This document shows, in pieces, positions 1-9,440 of a stretch of DNA of 64,000 nucleotides. The stretch is from Homoserinibacter gongjuensis (GTDB lineage: Bacteria; Actinomycetota; Actinomycetes; Actinomycetales; Microbacteriaceae). The notes beneath the pieces were generated by a model. It was not told the origin of the DNA. It worked only from the letters and a program-made list of their open reading frames with translations, and did not search any database. Within the stretch, counting starts at the first letter, position 1; every line of letters begins with the position of its first letter. The stretch spans positions 3,162,001 to 3,226,000 of the forward strand of contig NZ_BSVA01000001.1 in NCBI RefSeq assembly GCF_030161875.1, written 5' to 3'. The position numbers were made by a program, and so were the translations under genes.

Positions 1-1116
<1,116 letters not shown>

Positions 1117-1267
1117 GCCATCACCCCCTCCGATATGAGAATCGTACCGGTCAGGGGGCGTTTTCAACCTGTTTGTCTACCCCGGACGCGCGGCGACACG
1201 TGTTCGATGCAAACGCATGCGATGAACGGTAGGGGTACAGCGCCGAGCGGTGGGGGTACAGGCTGCG

Positions 1268-2311
1268 TCAGCCCAGGCCGACGGCGAGCTCCGCGAACAG
1301 CTCCCCCGCATCCGCGTGACGAGCGAGCGGCGCCGCCTGCCCCGCCCACAGCGAGAGCAGCTCGCCCTCGTCGTGCCGTCCCGCTTCTGCACGGAACGCA
1401 CCCGTGGCCCAGTTCTGCGCCGGGAACGGCGCGATGCTGCCGCCCTGCTCGATCGTGCGCACGGCGCGGTTCGGGATGCCGCGCGCGAGTCGCCCGCTCA
1501 GGGCGCGCGTGAGCACGGTGCCGTCGTCGCTGGCCTCGGCGATCGCGCGGCGATGGGCGGACGTCGCAGCGGACTGCCGGGTGGCGAGGAACGCCGTGCC
1601 GACGAGCACGCCCTCGGCGCCGAGCGCGAGCGCCGCTGCGACCCCGCGCCGGTCGGCGATGCCGCCCGCGGCGATCACCGGCACGTCGACCGCATCGACG
1701 ACCTGCGGCACGAGCGCGAGCGTGCCGACAAGGGAATCCTCGGCGTCGCGCAGGAACGACACGCGGTGGCCCGCCGCCTCCGCCCCGCTCGCGATCACGG
1801 CATCCACGCCACCCACGGCGAGCGCACGCGCCTCGGCCACCGTCGTGGCGGTGCCGATCACCCGGATGCCGTGCTCGCGCGCGGCCGCGACGAGCTCGGC
1901 TGACGGCACGCCGTACACGACGCTCAGCACGGCGGGGCGCGCCTCGAGCACGGCCTCGAGCTGCTCCTCGAAGGGCGGCAGGAACGCGGCGGGCGCGGCA
2001 GGCGCATCCATGCCGACTTCGGCATAGAACGGGGCGAGGGGCGCCGTGACGGCGCCGAGGTCGACGCTCTCGGGCGTCACCTCGTCGCCGGTGGGTAGCC
2101 ACAGGTTGAGGCCGAATGGGGCATCGGTGACGGTGCGCAGGGCGGCGACCGTGTCGTGGATGCGCGTGGCGCTGTAGCCGTAGAGGCCGTACTGTCCGAG
2201 GCCGCCCGCGTCGCTCACCGCGGCCGTGAGCTCGATGCTCGAGAGTCCACCGAAGGCGCCGAGCAGGATCGGGTGCCGGATGCCGAGCAGCCGCTCGATG
2301 CGTGCGCTCAC
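1268..2311 (-). CDS. Nitronate monooxygenase (2-nitropropane dioxygenase family)
   Basis: A 347-residue FMN-dependent TIM-barrel enzyme that oxidises alkyl nitronates to carbonyl compounds and nitrite, detoxifying nitronates such as propionate-3-nitronate. The N-terminus has PILLGAFGGLSS, the mid-region SGAEAAGHR carries the presumed catalytic His, and AAGGIADRRG followed by GAEGVLVGTAFL is the FMN phosphate-binding region. Length is usual for the family (about 320-360). The GTG start at 2311 is chosen because it overlaps the stop of the upstream zinc-ribbon gene (GTGA), implying translational coupling, and because family similarity starts there. A much longer open frame upstream has no family similarity. 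Confidence 0.9.
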   Translation of the reverse strand: MSARIERLLGIRHPILLGAFGGLSSIELTAAVSDAGGLGQYGLYGYSATRIHDTVAALRTVTDAPFGLNLWLPTGDEVTPESVDLGAVTAPLAPFYAEVGMDAPAAPAAFLPPFEEQLEAVLEARPAVLSVVYGVPSAELVAAAREHGIRVIGTATTVAEARALAVGGVDAVIASGAEAAGHRVSFLRDAEDSLVGTLALVPQVVDAVDVPVIAAGGIADRRGVAAALALGAEGVLVGTAFLATRQSAATSAHRRAIAEASDDGTVLTRALSGRLARGIPNRAVRTIEQGGSIAPFPAQNWATGAFRAEAGRHDEGELLSLWAGQAAPLARHADAGELFAELAVGLG

Positions 2312-2463
2312 CTTTCCGCCTCCGGCATCTCGGCGCCGCAGCGCGGGCATACCTCGGCGGGGTGAGGCGATTCGTCGAGACCGCCGCACTCGGGGCACAC
2401 GCGGCCCAGCCAGCATGCGGCGTCGCCGACCGGCTCGGGAATGCGGATGATGCCGTCGGTCAC
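2308..2463 (-). CDS. Small zinc-ribbon protein
   Basis: A 51-residue open frame starting at GTG, with a GCAGGAG ribosome site about 11 bases upstream. It contains two Cys pairs, CPEC (residues 23-26) and CPRC (39-42), in the spacing of a rubredoxin-like or zinc-ribbon knuckle. Its stop overlaps the GTG start of the nitronate monooxygenase, so the two are translationally coupled. The function is unknown. A metal-binding accessory or electron-transfer partner of the flavoenzyme is possible but inferred from position only. Codon use matches neighbouring genes. Confidence 0.65.
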   Translation of the reverse strand: MTDGIIRIPEPVGDAACWLGRVCPECGGLDESPHPAEVCPRCGAEMPEAER

Positions 2464-2499
2464 GCTTCGACGGTACTCCTGCGGCGCGGCGCCGGGGTC

Positions 2500-2602
2500 G
2501 GTGGTTTCGAGACGTCGCTGCGCGGCTCCTCAACCCCCAGGAGGGGGCGCGGCGCCGAGGTGGTTGAGGAGCGACGCGAAGCGGCGCGTCTCGAAACCAC
2601 CA
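2500..2602. repeat. Pair of inverted dispersed hairpin repeats
   Basis: Two copies of the window's dispersed repeat face each other: 2502-2536 reads TGGTTTCGAGAC ... GGCTCCTCAACC and 2561-2599 reads TGGTTGAGGAGC ... GTCTCGAAACCA. Each unit is internally palindromic and the two together form a larger inverted repeat. They lie between divergent transcription units and upstream of the sugar operon promoter. Confidence 0.8.
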
Positions 2603-2634
2603 CCGACCGTGGCACCCCCGTTCGGGGCCGCATG

Positions 2635-2662
2635 TTGACACCGGGAGCGCTCCCGGTATAGC
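2635..2662 (+). promoter_or_regulatory. Promoter of the cellobiose-type operon
   Basis: A consensus -35 TTGACA at 2635-2640 is followed after 16 bases by TATAGC at 2657-2662. The spacer is almost wholly a LacI-type palindrome, so a bound repressor would exclude RNA polymerase directly. The first gene starts 80 bases downstream. Confidence 0.8.
2640..2657. promoter_or_regulatory. CebR-like operator 1
   Basis: Perfect 18-bp palindrome ACCGGGAGCGCTCCCGGT. Its core GGGAGCGCTCCC is identical to the core of the known Streptomyces CebR site TGGGAGCGCTCCCA. It overlaps the -35 box end and the -10 box start. The likely ligand protein is the LacI-family regulator encoded at the end of this operon. Confidence 0.85.
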
Positions 2663-2674
2663 TTCTCGGCCATC

Positions 2675-2692
2675 ACCGGGAGCGCTCCCGGT
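2675..2692. promoter_or_regulatory. CebR-like operator 2
   Basis: A second, identical 18-bp palindrome ACCGGGAGCGCTCCCGGT centred 35 bp downstream of operator 1, in the expected transcribed leader. The pair allows cooperative binding or a roadblock effect. Confidence 0.85.
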
Positions 2693-2742
2693 CCATAACC
2701 CCGAGCGCCCCGGCCAACCCGCACTGACACAAAGGAGTGACC

Positions 2743-4023
2743 ATGAGGACGACCCTGCGCGCACGCACCGCGCTCGGCATCGCCACCATCACGGGCGTCG
2801 CGCTCATCGCGAGCGGCTGCGCGTCCGGGGGCGACAACACGGGTGACGAGGGCGGTGAGATCACGCTCACGATCGCGAGCTTCAACGACTTCGGCTACAC
2901 CGACGAGCTGCTCGCCGAGTACACCGCCGAGAACCCGAACGTGAAGATCGTGCACAACCGCGCCGCCACCAGCAACGACGCGCGCGCGAACTTCTTCCAG
3001 AAGCTGGGCGCCGGATCCGGGCTCGCCGACGTCGAGGCCATCGAAGTCGACTGGCTGCCCGAGATGATGCAGTACTCGAACAAGCTCTACGACCTCTCCG
3101 ACCCCGCGGTCGACGGCCGCTGGCTCGACTGGAAGGCCGCCGCGGCGACCGACGCCGACGGCCGTCTCGTCGGCTACGGCACCGACATCGGCCCCGAGGC
3201 CATCTGCTACCGCTCCGACCTGTTCGCCGAGGCGGGCCTGCCCACCGACCGAGCCGAGGTCGCCGCCTACCTCGAGGGCGACTGGGATCGCTACTTCGAG
3301 GTCGGACACGAGTACGTCGCCAAGACCGGCAAGGCCTGGTACGACTCGGCCGGGGCCACCTACCAGGGCATGAGCAACCAGTTCTCGAACTTCTACGAGA
3401 AGAACGACGGCACGATCATCGCGACCGAGAACGCGGATGTCGAGAAGACGTTCCGCACGGTGCTCGAGGAGTCGGCCGACCTGTCGGCCAAGCTCGGCCA
3501 GTGGTCGGACGACTGGTTCGGCGCCCTCTCGACCGGCGGCTACGCCACGATGCTCTGCCCGGGCTGGATGCTCGGCGTGATCTCGGGCAATGCGGCCGAC
3601 ACCACCGGCTGGGACATCGCGGATGTCTTCCCCGGTGGCGGCGGCAACTGGGGCGGTTCGTACCTGACCGTTCCCGCGCAGGGCAAGCACACCGAGGAGG
3701 CGAAGAAGTTCGCCGCCTGGCTGACCGCACCCGAGCAGCAGATCAAGGCGTTCCAGAACGCCGGCACCTTCCCGAGCCAGGTCGCGGCCTACGACGACTC
3801 GGCGCTCACCGGAGCTGTCAACGAGTACTTCAACAACGCCCCCGTCGGCGAGATCCTGATCAACCGCGCCAACGCGGTCGACCCGACCCCGCCGTTCAAG
3901 GGACCGAACTACTTCAAGATCAACGACGCGGCGCAGCAGGCGCTCACCCGTGTCGAAGAGGGACAGCAGTCCATCGACGAGTCGTGGGCGCAGTTCGTGA
4001 GTGAGGTCGAGGCGCTCGGCTGA
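2743..4023 (+). CDS. cebE: Sugar ABC transporter substrate-binding lipoprotein (CebE-like)
   Basis: A 426-residue extracellular solute-binding protein of the family-1 type. The signal peptide ends in lipobox IASGC with Cys26, so it is anchored to the outer face of the membrane. It captures a sugar, probably cellobiose or cello-oligosaccharides, for the two permeases that follow. Substrate is inferred from the CebR-type operators, the downstream GH1 beta-glucosidase and the LacI regulator, not from binding-site residues. ATG 2743 is chosen over an in-frame GTG at 2737 because the GTG lies inside the AAAGGAG ribosome site. No ATPase is encoded here; in actinobacteria such importers usually borrow a shared MsiK-type ATPase. 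Confidence 0.9.
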   Translation: MRTTLRARTALGIATITGVALIASGCASGGDNTGDEGGEITLTIASFNDFGYTDELLAEYTAENPNVKIVHNRAATSNDARANFFQKLGAGSGLADVEAIEVDWLPEMMQYSNKLYDLSDPAVDGRWLDWKAAAATDADGRLVGYGTDIGPEAICYRSDLFAEAGLPTDRAEVAAYLEGDWDRYFEVGHEYVAKTGKAWYDSAGATYQGMSNQFSNFYEKNDGTIIATENADVEKTFRTVLEESADLSAKLGQWSDDWFGALSTGGYATMLCPGWMLGVISGNAADTTGWDIADVFPGGGGNWGGSYLTVPAQGKHTEEAKKFAAWLTAPEQQIKAFQNAGTFPSQVAAYDDSALTGAVNEYFNNAPVGEILINRANAVDPTPPFKGPNYFKINDAAQQALTRVEEGQQSIDESWAQFVSEVEALG

Positions 4024-4041
4024 GCTGAGCACCTGACCTCC

Positions 4042-4081
4042 TGCGGGGGCGGGCCACTGGATGGGACGGCCCGCCCCCGCA
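4042..4081 (+). other. Intercistronic hairpin between binding protein and permease genes
   Basis: Two perfectly complementary 14-base GC arms (4042-4055 and 4068-4081) enclose a 12-base loop. There is no T-tract. Its place just after the binding-protein stop suggests RNA stabilisation or partial termination, giving more binding protein than permease. Confidence 0.75.
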
Positions 4082-4177
4082 CACTCGCTCACGCGCACAC
4101 CAGCCGCCCGCATCCGTCGCCCCAGACCCGTCGCACCAGACCTGTCGCACCGCACCCGTCGCACCCGAGGACCTGAC

Positions 4178-5137
4178 ATGACCACGACATCCGCCGCACC
4201 GTCGCGGCGACCACGCAGCCGCGCGCCGCTCACCGGCCGCCAGCGGTTCGCCAACTTCAGCTACCGGGCAACGCCCTACGTCTACATCTCGCCGTTCTTC
4301 ATCCTGTTCGCGGTGGTGGGGCTCTTCCCGCTCGTCTACACCGCCTACGTGTCGCTGCACGAGTGGAGCCTCGTGGGCGGGGATGCCGGCTGGAACGGGC
4401 TCGACAACTACGCCTCGGTGCTGGGAGATCGCAAGTTCTGGATCGCGCTGCGCAACTCGGTGAGCATCTTCCTGCTGAGCTCGGTGCCGCAGATCATCTT
4501 CGCGCTGCTGATCGCATCCGCTCTCGACACCAACCTGCGGGCCAAGACCTTCTGGCGGATGGGCGTGCTGCTGCCCTACGTCGTGGCGCCCGTGGCGGTG
4601 GCCCTCATCTTCGGCCAGCTGTTCGCCGACCAGTTCGGCGCGATCAACAACCTGCTGGGCACCTTCGGGATCCCGCCCGTGCGTTGGCACGTCGACCCGC
4701 TCTCCAGCCACGTCGCGATCGCGACCATGGTGAACTTCCGCTGGACCGGCTACAACTCGCTCGTGCTGCTCGCCGCGATGCAAGCGATCCCCCGCGACTA
4801 CTACGAGGCGGCCGTGATCGACGGGGCCGGGCGCATCCGGCAGTTCCTGTCGGTCACGATCCCCGGCATCCGTCCCACCCTCATCTTCGTGATCATCACC
4901 TCGACGATCGGCGGCCTGCAGATCTTCGACGAGCCGCGCCTCTACGACCAGTTCGGTCAGGGCGGGTCGGACTCGCAGTGGCTCACCCTCACGCTCTACC
5001 TCTACAACCTCGGGTGGGATCGCTTCGACTTCGGCAAGGCGTCGGCGGTGGCGTGGCTGCTGTTCCTCGTGATCGCCATCTTCGGCCTCATCAACCTGCT
5101 GCTCTCGCGCCGCATCTCCACAGAAGGGACGCGCTGA
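4178..5137 (+). CDS. cebF: Sugar ABC transporter permease (CebF-like)
   Basis: A 319-residue inner-membrane permease of the MalF type with about six hydrophobic segments. The cytoplasmic EAA loop is visible as YYEAAVIDGAG with a following IPGIRP, the contact for the ATPase. ATG 4178 is used because family similarity starts just after it and an upstream extension would run through the intercistronic leader. The stop codon overlaps the next start (TGATG), so the two permeases are translationally coupled. Confidence 0.9.
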   Translation: MTTTSAAPSRRPRSRAPLTGRQRFANFSYRATPYVYISPFFILFAVVGLFPLVYTAYVSLHEWSLVGGDAGWNGLDNYASVLGDRKFWIALRNSVSIFLLSSVPQIIFALLIASALDTNLRAKTFWRMGVLLPYVVAPVAVALIFGQLFADQFGAINNLLGTFGIPPVRWHVDPLSSHVAIATMVNFRWTGYNSLVLLAAMQAIPRDYYEAAVIDGAGRIRQFLSVTIPGIRPTLIFVIITSTIGGLQIFDEPRLYDQFGQGGSDSQWLTLTLYLYNLGWDRFDFGKASAVAWLLFLVIAIFGLINLLLSRRISTEGTR

Positions 5138-6048
5138 TGACCACCGGCCCCGCCCCCATCCCGCTGCTCTCCCCCGCGCAGGCGGCCCGCAACCGTCGGC
5201 GTCGGATGCGGCGGCTCACCGTCGCGCAACGCAAGCCCGGCATCCTGGGCTACGCGTTCCTCGGAGTGGTGCTGCTGCTCAGCATCCTGCCGCTGTACTG
5301 GTCGCTGCTGGTGGCATCCGGCGACTCGACCTCGGCGCGCGACCCGAACCTGTCGTGGATTCCGGGCGTGCACTTCATCGAGAACGCCTACGCCGCCATG
5401 ACCAACCCGGCCGTGAACTTCTGGAAGGCGCTCGGCAACTCGCTGCTGGTCTCGACGACCGTGTCGGCATCCGTGGTGTTCTTCTCTACGCTCGCCGGCT
5501 ACGCCTTCGCGAAGCTCAAGTTCAAGGGCCGCGGACCGCTGCTCGTGTTCATCGTTGCGACGATGGCCGTACCGACGCAGCTCGGCGTCGTGCCGCTGTA
5601 CCTGCTCATGGCGCAGTACGGCTGGATCGACACCATGCAGGCGATCATCGTGCCCGCGCTCGTGAACGCCTTCGGCGTGTTCTGGATGACGCAGTACGTG
5701 CAGCAGGCGATCCCCGACGAGATCATCGAGGCGGCGCGCGTCGACGGGGCGAGCTCCTTCCGCTCGTTCTGGTCGATCGCCCTGCCGATCGCCCGCCCCG
5801 CGGCGACGATGCTCGCCCTGTTCACCTTCGTGGCGACCTGGACGAACTTCTTCTGGCCCTTCATCGTGCTCACCCCGCAGAACCCGACGCTGCCGGTGGC
5901 GCTGTCGCTCTTGCAGGCGAACTACTTCGTGGACTACTCGGTCGTGCTCGCGGGCACGCTCGTGGCAACGGTTCCGCTCATCATCCTGTTCGTGGTTGCC
6001 GGCAAGCAGCTCGTGTCGGGCATCATGCAGGGTGCGGTGAAGGCGTGA
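5137..6048 (+). CDS. cebG: Sugar ABC transporter permease (CebG-like)
   Basis: A 303-residue MalG-type permease, partner of the preceding gene in the transmembrane channel. The EAA loop reads EIIEAARVDGASSF and is followed by ALPIARP. The start overlaps the upstream stop, and the stop overlaps the GTG start of the beta-glucosidase by 4 bases, so import and hydrolysis genes are translated in series. The family-typical C-terminus GAVKA is intact. Confidence 0.9.
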   Translation: MTTGPAPIPLLSPAQAARNRRRRMRRLTVAQRKPGILGYAFLGVVLLLSILPLYWSLLVASGDSTSARDPNLSWIPGVHFIENAYAAMTNPAVNFWKALGNSLLVSTTVSASVVFFSTLAGYAFAKLKFKGRGPLLVFIVATMAVPTQLGVVPLYLLMAQYGWIDTMQAIIVPALVNAFGVFWMTQYVQQAIPDEIIEAARVDGASSFRSFWSIALPIARPAATMLALFTFVATWTNFFWPFIVLTPQNPTLPVALSLLQANYFVDYSVVLAGTLVATVPLIILFVVAGKQLVSGIMQGAVKA

Positions 6049-7490
6049 GGCAGCTTCCGCCCGGGTTCGTGTTCGGGGCGGCCACCGCCGCCTACCAGAT
6101 CGAGGGCGCGGCCCTCACAGATGGCCGCCGCGACTCGATCTGGGACGCCTTCTGCCGCGTGCCCGGCGCGGTCGTGGCGGGCGACAACGGTTTGGTCGCG
6201 TGCGACCACTACCACCGCTACCCGCAGGATGTCGCGCTCATGGCCTCGCTCGGGCTCGACGCGTACCGCTTCTCGATCTCGTGGGCGCGCGTGGTTCCGG
6301 ATGACGCGGCCGTGAATCCGGCGGGGCTCGCGTTCTACGACCGGCTGGTCGACGCGCTGCTCGAGGCCGGCATCCGTCCGTGGCCGACGCTGTACCACTG
6401 GGACCTGCCGCAGGCACGGGAGGAGCTCGGCGGCTGGCCCGCACGCGAGACCGCGGAGCGCTTCGTGGAGTACGCGTTGGCGGTGCACGGCGCGCTCGGC
6501 GACCGGCTCGACACCTGGACGACGTTCAACGAGCCGTGGTGCTCGTCGTTCCTGTCGTACACGGCGGGCGCGCACGCGCCGGGGCGCATGTCGCCCTCCG
6601 ACGGGGTCGCGGCGGGGCATCACCTGCTGCTCGCGCACGGGCTCGCGGCGCGTGAGCTGAAGGCGGCGGGAGCCGCGCAGGTGGGCATCACGCTCAACCT
6701 CGCGCCGGTGCGGGCGTTGCGGCCCGCGGATCCGGGCGATGCCGATGCGGCTCGGCGCATCGACGGGCAGTTCAACCGGTTCTTCCTCGACCCGCTGTTC
6801 CGCGGGGAGTACGCGGATGATCTGCGCACCGATCTCGCGCCGTTCGGGCTGGACGAGGTGGTGCTGCCGGGTGACCTGGAGCTCATCCGGGGTTCCGCCG
6901 ACTTCCTGGGCGTCAACTACTACCACGGTGAGACCGTGTCGGTGCTGCCGCCCGAGGTGCCGCTCAGCCAGGAGGCGCCCACCACGCGCGCGACCCGCTC
7001 CCCATACCCGGCGGCGGACGGCATCCACTGGCATCCGACCGGGGCGGCGACCACCGCGATGGGGTGGGAGATCGAGCCCGCGGGGCTCACCGAGCTGCTC
7101 GGGCGGCTGCAGCGCGAGTACGCGGGGCCGGCGGGCATCCCGATGTACGTGACCGAGAACGGGGCCGCGTTCGAGGATGCGGTGGCGGATGATGGGTCGG
7201 TTGCAGATGCCGAGCGCGCGTCGTTCCTCGTGGCGCACCTGGATGCGGTGGCGGATGCGATCGAGGCCGGGGCCGATGTGCGGGGCTACTTCTATTGGTC
7301 GCTGCTCGACAACTTCGAGTGGGCGTGGGGGTACGAGAAGAGGTTCGGGTTGGTGCGGGTGGACTATGCGACGCAGGCACGCACGCTGAAGGATTCGGCG
7401 CTCGCGTATCGGGATGCGATCGCGGCGGCCCGGCGTGCAGGCGCGGGCGCGGCACCTGCTGGGTCGATGCCCGACGCGTCGCTACGCTGA
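6045..7490 (+). CDS. bglC: GH1 beta-glucosidase
   Basis: A 481-residue glycoside hydrolase family 1 enzyme that cleaves beta-linked disaccharides such as cellobiose to glucose inside the cell; no signal peptide is present. The N-terminal FVFGAATAAYQIEG is typical of GH1. The acid/base Glu163 lies in TFNEPW and the nucleophile Glu371 in YVTENG. Other conserved elements are YHWDLPQ and YWSLLDNFEW. GTG 6045 overlaps the permease stop by 4 bases and begins right before the family N-terminus. It completes the pathway encoded by the operon, and the regulator follows 4 bases after its stop. Confidence 0.93.
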   Translation: MRQLPPGFVFGAATAAYQIEGAALTDGRRDSIWDAFCRVPGAVVAGDNGLVACDHYHRYPQDVALMASLGLDAYRFSISWARVVPDDAAVNPAGLAFYDRLVDALLEAGIRPWPTLYHWDLPQAREELGGWPARETAERFVEYALAVHGALGDRLDTWTTFNEPWCSSFLSYTAGAHAPGRMSPSDGVAAGHHLLLAHGLAARELKAAGAAQVGITLNLAPVRALRPADPGDADAARRIDGQFNRFFLDPLFRGEYADDLRTDLAPFGLDEVVLPGDLELIRGSADFLGVNYYHGETVSVLPPEVPLSQEAPTTRATRSPYPAADGIHWHPTGAATTAMGWEIEPAGLTELLGRLQREYAGPAGIPMYVTENGAAFEDAVADDGSVADAERASFLVAHLDAVADAIEAGADVRGYFYWSLLDNFEWAWGYEKRFGLVRVDYATQARTLKDSALAYRDAIAAARRAGAGAAPAGSMPDASLR

Positions 7491-7494
7491 TCCG

Positions 7495-8532
7495 GTGGCC
7501 AGGCCGACATCCTCCCCCACGCGGCGCCCCACTCTCGAGATGGTGGCGGCCGAGGCGGGGGTGACCCGTTCCACGGTGTCGCGCGCCCTCAACGGCGAGC
7601 CGGATGTGTCGCAGGCGACCATCCAGCACGTGCGCGAGGTGGCGTCCCGCATGGGCTACGTGCCGAACCGGGCGGCGCGCTCGCTCGCCTCCGCCCGGTC
7701 GATGGCGATCGCGCTCGTGATCCCGGAGCCGGGGCAGCTGGCTCTCGCCGACCCGCACCTCATCTCGATCATGGCGGGGGTGTCGCGCCGCATCGAGGCG
7801 TCGGATTACCTGCTGAACCTCATGGTGTCGTCGGATGGCTCGAGCGGTGGCGGGGCGAGTTCGAAGCTGCAGCGCTACCTCGCGAGCGGCGTGGTCGACG
7901 GCGTGCTCGTGGCCTCCCAGCACACCCGCGACGAGTGGCTGCTGCACCTGCACGACACCCTGCCGGTGGTGTTCGGCGGTCGCCCGTCGGAGCTCACCGA
8001 CCCGCCGAACTACTTCATCGACGTCGACAACCGGGGAGCCGCATCCGCTGCCGTGCAGTTCCTGATCGACTCGGGTCGGCGCCGCATCGCCACGATCACC
8101 GGTCCCGCCGACATGTCGGCTGCCTGGGACCGCACCGAGGGCTGGCGCGACGCGCTGGTGGAGGCGGGGCTGTCGACGGCCCTCGAGGTGCCGGGCGACT
8201 TCACCGCCGACTCGGGCGCCGCGGGCATGCGGCAGCTGCTGGATGCGCACCCGGATGTGGATGCCGTCTTCGCCGCGAACGACGTGATGGCGGCCGCCGC
8301 GGTGTCGGTGCTGCTGGATGCGGGGCGCCAGGTGCCGGCGGATGTCGCGGTGGTCGGCTTCGACGACTCGTCCGCCGCGCTGACCGCCCACGTTCCGCTC
8401 ACCACCGTGAACCAGCCCTCGGAGCGCATGGGTGAGCTCATGGCCGACACGCTGCTGCGCATCCTCGCGGGCGACGACGTGCCCGTCTCGACCGTGGTGG
8501 AGTCGCGCCTGGTGCGCCGCGCGTCGGCCTAG
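7495..8532 (+). CDS. cebR: LacI-family regulator of the cellobiose operon (CebR-like)
   Basis: A 345-residue repressor: N-terminal helix-turn-helix TLEMVAAEAGVTRSTVSRAL (about residues 14-33), hinge helix with NRAARSLA, then a periplasmic-binding-protein-like sensor domain. It most likely binds the two 18-bp palindromes at the operon promoter and is released by the imported sugar (cellobiose in Streptomyces CebR). It starts at GTG, 4 bases after the glucosidase stop, so it is cotranscribed and autoregulated through the upstream operators. Confidence 0.88.
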   Translation: MARPTSSPTRRPTLEMVAAEAGVTRSTVSRALNGEPDVSQATIQHVREVASRMGYVPNRAARSLASARSMAIALVIPEPGQLALADPHLISIMAGVSRRIEASDYLLNLMVSSDGSSGGGASSKLQRYLASGVVDGVLVASQHTRDEWLLHLHDTLPVVFGGRPSELTDPPNYFIDVDNRGAASAAVQFLIDSGRRRIATITGPADMSAAWDRTEGWRDALVEAGLSTALEVPGDFTADSGAAGMRQLLDAHPDVDAVFAANDVMAAAAVSVLLDAGRQVPADVAVVGFDDSSAALTAHVPLTTVNQPSERMGELMADTLLRILAGDDVPVSTVVESRLVRRASA

Positions 8533-8542
8533 GCCCAGCCGA

Positions 8543-8652
8543 GGTGGTTGAGGAGCGCCGCGCGCAGCGCGACGCGTCTCGAAACCGCCGCCCCACCGCG
8601 CAGACTCAGGTGGTTGAGGAGCGCCGCGCGCAGCGCGACGCGTCTCGAAACC
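8543..8652. repeat. Tandem pair of dispersed hairpin repeats
   Basis: Two nearly identical units at about 8543-8587 and 8610-8652, each TGGTTGAGGAGCGCCGCGCG ... GTCTCGAAACC, 66 bp apart in the same orientation. They lie between the convergent ends of the LacI gene and the antitoxin gene and may serve as bidirectional terminators. Confidence 0.85.
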
Positions 8653-8670
8653 GCCGCCCCCACACAACAC

Positions 8671-8997
8671 TCACGCCGTCCGCAACGGCCGTATCCGCTC
8701 CAGCTCTCCCGCGATCCGATCACGTTCAACCTCGAGGTCGTAGTGGCTCTGCAGGTTGATCCAGAACTGCGCCGTCGTGCCGAAGTACCGCGCGAGTCGT
8801 AGGGCCGTGTCGGCGCTGATGCGCCGCTGTCCGTGCACGATCTCGTTGATGCGCCGCGGCGGCACCCCGATGGCCACGGCCACCTTGTGCTGGCTGACCC
8901 CGAGCGGCAAAAGGAAGTCCTCCATGAGCACTTCGCCCGGGTAGACGGGCGACAGTCCATCCGCTGCACGCTCAGTGGTAGTCGACGATTTCGACAT
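8671..8997 (-). CDS. higA: HigA-family antitoxin (XRE helix-turn-helix)
   Basis: A 108-residue antitoxin of the VapI/HigA type. The motif PGEVLMEDFLLPLGVSQHKVA and the helix-turn-helix region with INEIVHGQRRIS, then RLARYFGTTAQFWINLQ, are diagnostic of this family. It neutralises HigB and represses the pair's promoter. Its own ATG has an AAAGGGG ribosome site embedded in the 3' end of higB. In this sequence the antitoxin frame is continuous with the toxin frame because of a one-base difference (see higB). Confidence 0.9.
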   Translation of the reverse strand: MSKSSTTTERAADGLSPVYPGEVLMEDFLLPLGVSQHKVAVAIGVPPRRINEIVHGQRRISADTALRLARYFGTTAQFWINLQSHYDLEVERDRIAGELERIRPLRTA

Positions 8998-9252
8998 GGT
9001 CGGGCCCCTTTCGTTCCAGATGAAGCAGATGCGCCACTGGTCATTGATCCGGATGCTGTGCTGTCCCGCGCGATCACCTTTCAACGCCTCGAGGCGGTTG
9101 CCCGGCGGCATTCGCAGGTCTTCGAGTGTCACCGCAGCGTCCAGGATTGCGAGCTTCCGCAAAGCCGTCCTCACGATTCGCGGATCGTATTCTCGAGCCG
9201 ATTCCCGCAACCACAGCCTCTCGGTGCGACGGTCGGCAAACGACCCGATCAC
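8972..9252 (-). CDS. higB: HigB-family RelE-like toxin, frame-broken near its 3' end
   Basis: The frame starting at GTG 9252 encodes MIGSFADRRTERLW and later GDRAGQHSIRINDQWRICF, classical for HigB, a ribosome-dependent mRNA interferase. The family C-terminus (DHVEIVDYH then stop at 8972) is present but in the next frame. One base missing in GGGGCCC at 9002-9008 separates them; restoring it gives a 93-residue toxin of normal length. As written, the frame instead runs straight into higA, giving a 193-residue toxin-antitoxin fusion ending at 8671. A sequencing under-call is the simplest reading; a true fusion is possible. Confidence 0.85.
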
Positions 9253-9263
9253 GATTCCAGGCT

Positions 9264-9295
9264 ATAACGCGTCGCGTTATTAACGCAATACGTTA
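9264..9295. promoter_or_regulatory. Palindromic operators upstream of higBA
   Basis: A perfect 17-bp palindrome ATAACGCGTCGCGTTAT (9264-9280) is directly followed by TAACGCAATACGTTA (9281-9295), with the same TAACG/CGTTA arms. They lie 12-43 bases upstream of the toxin start, the usual place for HigA autorepression. Confidence 0.7.
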
Positions 9296-9400
9296 TGCGC
9301 GGCGGGCGTGGGCTCATGGCATGTCTCCAGACCTATCGGCGGCACGACGCGGTCAGGCTATGAGAAGCCGCCGACTCAGCTCCACCCACCGCCACCCCGC

Positions 9401-9436
9401 TGGTTGAGGAGCGCCGCAGGCGCGTCTCGAAACCAG
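9401..9436. repeat. Dispersed hairpin repeat, single copy
   Basis: One unit, TGGTTGAGGAGC ... GTCTCGAAACCAG, lying directly beyond the 3' end of the TspO-like remnant. Confidence 0.85.
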
Positions 9437-9440
9437 CCCG

